Assembly (NCBI GenBank): GCA_024364805.1
Contig: CM044507.1
Span: forward strand, 8,340,478 to 8,362,180
DNA length: 21,703 bases
Direction: 5' to 3'
DNA from: Euprymna scolopes
Taxonomy: Eukaryota > Mollusca > Cephalopoda > Sepiida > Sepiolidae
Of the stretch, positions 19,320 to 21,703 are shown in pieces (within the stretch, counting starts at the first letter, position 1; the number at the start of each line of letters is the position of its first letter). Below the pieces are notes generated by a model. That model worked only from the letters and a program-made list of their open reading frames with translations, searched no databases and had not been told where the DNA came from. A program made the position numbers and the translations under genes.

Positions 19320-19485
19320 AATAATATGTGTATGCATATGTAAATGTGGGTATGTGCTTTTTTTTTCTGTGTGGGTGCAAGTGCATGTATGTGTTAATGC
19401 AGCTGTATTCTTATGTGTGGGTGGTGTGAGTATGTGCATGTATTTCTGTGCATGTATTTCTGTGCATGTGCAAGTGTTCACATTG
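19320..19485. repeat. degenerate TG/ATGTGC repeat
   Basis: GTGTATGCATATG and GTGGGTATGTGC-type units fill the stretch. GCATGTATTTCTGT is repeated in tandem near 19437-19466. Open frames rich in Cys, Val and His or Thr over it are repeat artefacts. Confidence 0.7.
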
Positions 19486-20164
19486 GTTATATTCTCTCCA
19501 TACTGCTCCTCTCCTTCTCTTAACAAGGTGAAAGTAAAGCCGAGACTTTACGAGCGAAGAATTATTAATGAAGGAAGAAGAAGAGCAAGGACCGATGTAA
19601 TGCCCGGGAGAAAAACTTTATTGATTGGCAGCAGCAAAGTATAAGGAAATAAGAAACAATAAAAATCCCTACTGAATAAAGATTATTAAGCTATGTAATA
19701 TTCACGGTGAAGCTTCTTCATTGGGTGCCATGGGAGGGAGTGGGGAAAGAGATGGCAGCAGGGGATGATTCCGAATGTAGGTGGGGAGGGGGTCAGAAAT
19801 GTGGTGATGCTGATCAATGACAACCAGTTACCTTAAGAGACTACAGTATATTTCTATATTTTTACTTATTTATTTAAATGACAGTTAAGTTTAAATTCTA
19901 AATATATACAAGGATTTTATCCTACAAGCATAACTACTTCCTGGAGAACTCAAACATTACCTTACCATTGATGCTTATTCAAATAGCTTTCAGGCTTGCA
20001 AACGATTAAGAGGTACAGAATAGATGATTATTTCCAGCTTCCTCATCGAGATAGAGATGCTTGATATGTCTCACGAGAACACTAGCTGATTTGCAAACAT
20101 TGCTACATAAGCTGCAAGAGAACTGAAGATGTACACCAGGACAATGAATGGTATTTTGATGATC

Positions 20165-20167
<3 letters not shown>
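19486..20167. other. mixed sequence without confirmed gene
   Basis: A 39-codon basic frame (19528-19644, KVKVKPRLYERRIINEG...) follows a CTCCTCTCCTTCTC tract but has no further support. GTAAAGCCGAGACTTTAC (about 19536-19553) is a small hairpin. 19730-19800 is G-rich. The remainder is AT-rich. Confidence 0.4.

Positions 20168-20229
<62 letters not shown>
20168..20229. repeat. (TA)n microsatellite
   Basis: About 31 TA units abut the 3' end of the Helitron-like copy at 20230, so that copy probably inserted into a TA tract. Confidence 0.95.
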
Positions 20230-20230
<1 letters not shown>

Positions 20231-20746
20231 TAGTAGGCCGCTAGGTGTTGCTCGGTCATAAAATACACTTAAATATGATATTTTCATTTATGCAGATATC
20301 ATATTCATTATTATAGAGCTAATTCTCTATTGATTGTACCCAATATATAATAGTGATTTCAAAAGTAAAAACATATGACTTCAGTGTCATCAGGTAGAAT
20401 CGAAACCAAAAAATTTATCTCTCTAGTGGTATTCACTACCATATGACCTAAGGACAGATGGATTCAACTTTAAATATTAACACAGTTTAACGTTCAAATG
20501 TATTTTTTCACATACATAGTGAAGGAGCATTTTAAGTCGACTTATGTCTGCCAAGTTCACATTGTTCAATTTTTTACCCCTTAGCAGCTATTTTTACCCG
20601 CTAAAAACGAAATATACTTTGTTCCAAAATTCCAAATCCCCTATATGTCAAGTTTCAAGTCTGTAGACCAAAATTGACAGAGTAGCTTGGTAGAGACCGG
20701 TCTCCACAGACACACACGCACAGACAAGGTTACTTTTATATACAGA
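20230..20746 (-). mobile_element. Helitron-like repeat with both ends (copy D)
   Basis: On the minus strand it begins TCTGTATATAAAAGTAACCT at 20746, preceded by A. It carries a GTCTGTGCGTGTGTGTCTG head, AAAATAGCTGCTAAGGGGTA and GACTTAAAATGCTCC, and the shared 3' half. It ends GCGGCCTACTAG at 20230, followed by T. An A-[TC...CTAG]-T arrangement with insertion between A and T is the Helitron rule. The 3' hairpin is weak in this copy. No protein is encoded in 517 bp, so it would be a non-autonomous member. A SINE-like origin is less likely, since no tRNA-like head or A/B boxes were seen. Confidence 0.6.
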
Positions 20747-20749
20747 TAT

Positions 20750-21227
20750 ATGCAACCATCCCAAGAAGGATAAAAGTAATTCTCCAAACAGAACAGCATT
20801 GCACCATATTTTTGTTTCCTTATGAAGATTAACATCAAAGTATGATTATATTAAATCTTATATTTAGAATCCTTATTTCGATTATAATCAAAATCAATTA
20901 GATGATTTTAATTCTAGAAAATGTCTAAAATTTAAGGGGTATTAAGAAAAAATTGCAATTTGATAAATCTTGATTAATTGGTGCAAAATAATGGATCAAA
21001 TTCAATGCAAATCTGAAATTTTTGAATTTTTAAATTGAAGGTTGTTCCCATATTATGCCACTTAAAAAGCATTTTATATAATACTTCAGAGAAAATAAAT
21101 TTGAATAATATTTAATAATTGATGTCTAACAATTATTGTTAAAATTTCTCATGAATTGAAATTATTTGCATTTAAGTTTATGTAAAGGATGTAGGAAATT
21201 TCAATTGGATTCCATAGGGAACGAACT
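20750..21227. other. AT-rich sequence, nothing recognised
   Basis: No gene or repeat signal beyond AT-richness. Confidence 0.5.

Positions 21228-21292
<65 letters not shown>
21228..21292. repeat. (CA)n microsatellite
   Basis: About 32 CA units with one CATA interruption. Confidence 0.95.
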
Positions 21293-21297
<5 letters not shown>

Positions 21298-21305
21298 TCC
21301 TTTTA

Positions 21306-21365
21306 TAGATAGATAGATAGATTAATGGATAAACAGATAGATAGATAGATAGATATATAGATAGA
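21306..21365. repeat. GATA microsatellite
   Basis: ATAGATAGATAGATAG-type units with a few substitutions follow closely on the (CA)n tract. Confidence 0.9.
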
Positions 21366-21394
21366 TCTGTTTACTTATCAATAAGTAGATAGCT

Positions 21395-21622
21395 ACATAT
21401 TTGTGTGAGAGAAGATCAGAAAAACATCAGTATGTTGTTTTCTCATCAAAAACAAAAGGGAACCAGACTCCTGGTCGCCTATGTCAGACTCTCTTCAACC
21501 TCAGTTTATATTTCTCTCTGGATCTGCATCAAGGCATTTCTGGGAAAACATTATCAGATGCTGAAGAGAATCTGGCATTGGATGTGAAACCGATGGGATC
21601 AATGTTTTTCTGATCTCCTATA
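21395..21622. other. non-repetitive segment between microsatellites
   Basis: Two overlapping short plus-strand frames (70 and 60 codons) cover this stretch. The longer one ends in ISGKTLSDAEENLALDVK and a stop at 21611-21613. Composition is higher in GC than the flanks, but no splice site, domain or codon bias decides for a gene. Confidence 0.3.
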
Positions 21623-21624
21623 AT

Positions 21625-21648
21625 ACACACACACACACACACACACAC
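21625..21648. repeat. (CA)n microsatellite
   Basis: About 12 CA units, followed by GCATATACATACATGCATATA. Confidence 0.9.
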
Positions 21649-21703
21649 GCATATACATACATGCATATATACTTTTTATTTGCTTTTACATAAGCAGTAA
21701 TAT

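Noticed and set aside
19354-19644. 96-codon plus-strand frame, including basic KVKVKPRLYERRII
   Set aside because: The first half is microsatellite translation. The second half follows a pyrimidine tract but has only 39 codons and no recognised similarity.

Overview
This is AT-rich, eukaryotic, repeat-laden DNA. The long (TA)n, (CA)n, (CT)n and GATA-type microsatellites, several mariner families, short Helitron-like repeats with CTGT-rich heads, and a Penelope-type fragment together suggest an invertebrate, most like a cephalopod or other mollusc genome. That assignment rests on general character, not on an identified gene. No complete host gene, rRNA, tRNA, CRISPR array or bacterial-type operon is visible. 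The window reads as intergenic or intronic sequence.

Layout. 1-2540 is AT-rich with a GGT/GAA microsatellite and CAT- and GATA-type repeats. 2547-3094 holds a deleted mariner and the 3' end of a second copy in tandem. 3750-4350 holds decayed GATA-type sequence, then a Penelope-like C-terminal fragment. 4588-4970 is a Helitron-like 3' half split by a (TA)n tract. 5094-5963 is an internally deleted mariner with clear terminal inverted repeats, followed 23 bp later by a hAT-like non-autonomous element (5987-6678). 6690-9380 is mostly unexplained AT-rich sequence. 9383-12682 is a nest of repeats: a Helitron-like copy split by a near full-length mariner (9659-10907), a second Helitron-like head, a truncated mariner of another family, and a third Helitron-like copy. 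13141-16070 contains microsatellites, a decayed tandem repeat and the best candidate host exon (13742-13817). 16330-16930 is a GC-rich, CTAG-rich island. 16968-17698 is a deletion derivative of the same mariner family as 9659-10907. 17700-21703 is AT-rich with a complete-looking Helitron-like copy (20230-20746, minus), more microsatellites and a weak candidate terminal exon (19080-19305, minus).

How the parts relate. Three mariner copies, from three apparent families (2547-2919, 5094-5963, 16968-17698), keep transposase ends and terminal repeats but have lost the middle. The only mariner with all three catalytic aspartates visible (9659-10907) is inactivated by frameshifts and stops. None can encode a working enzyme as it stands. 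I found no convincing undescribed gene system. The most useful leads are the candidate exon, the Helitron-like family with its nested mariner, and the repeated loss of mariner catalytic cores.
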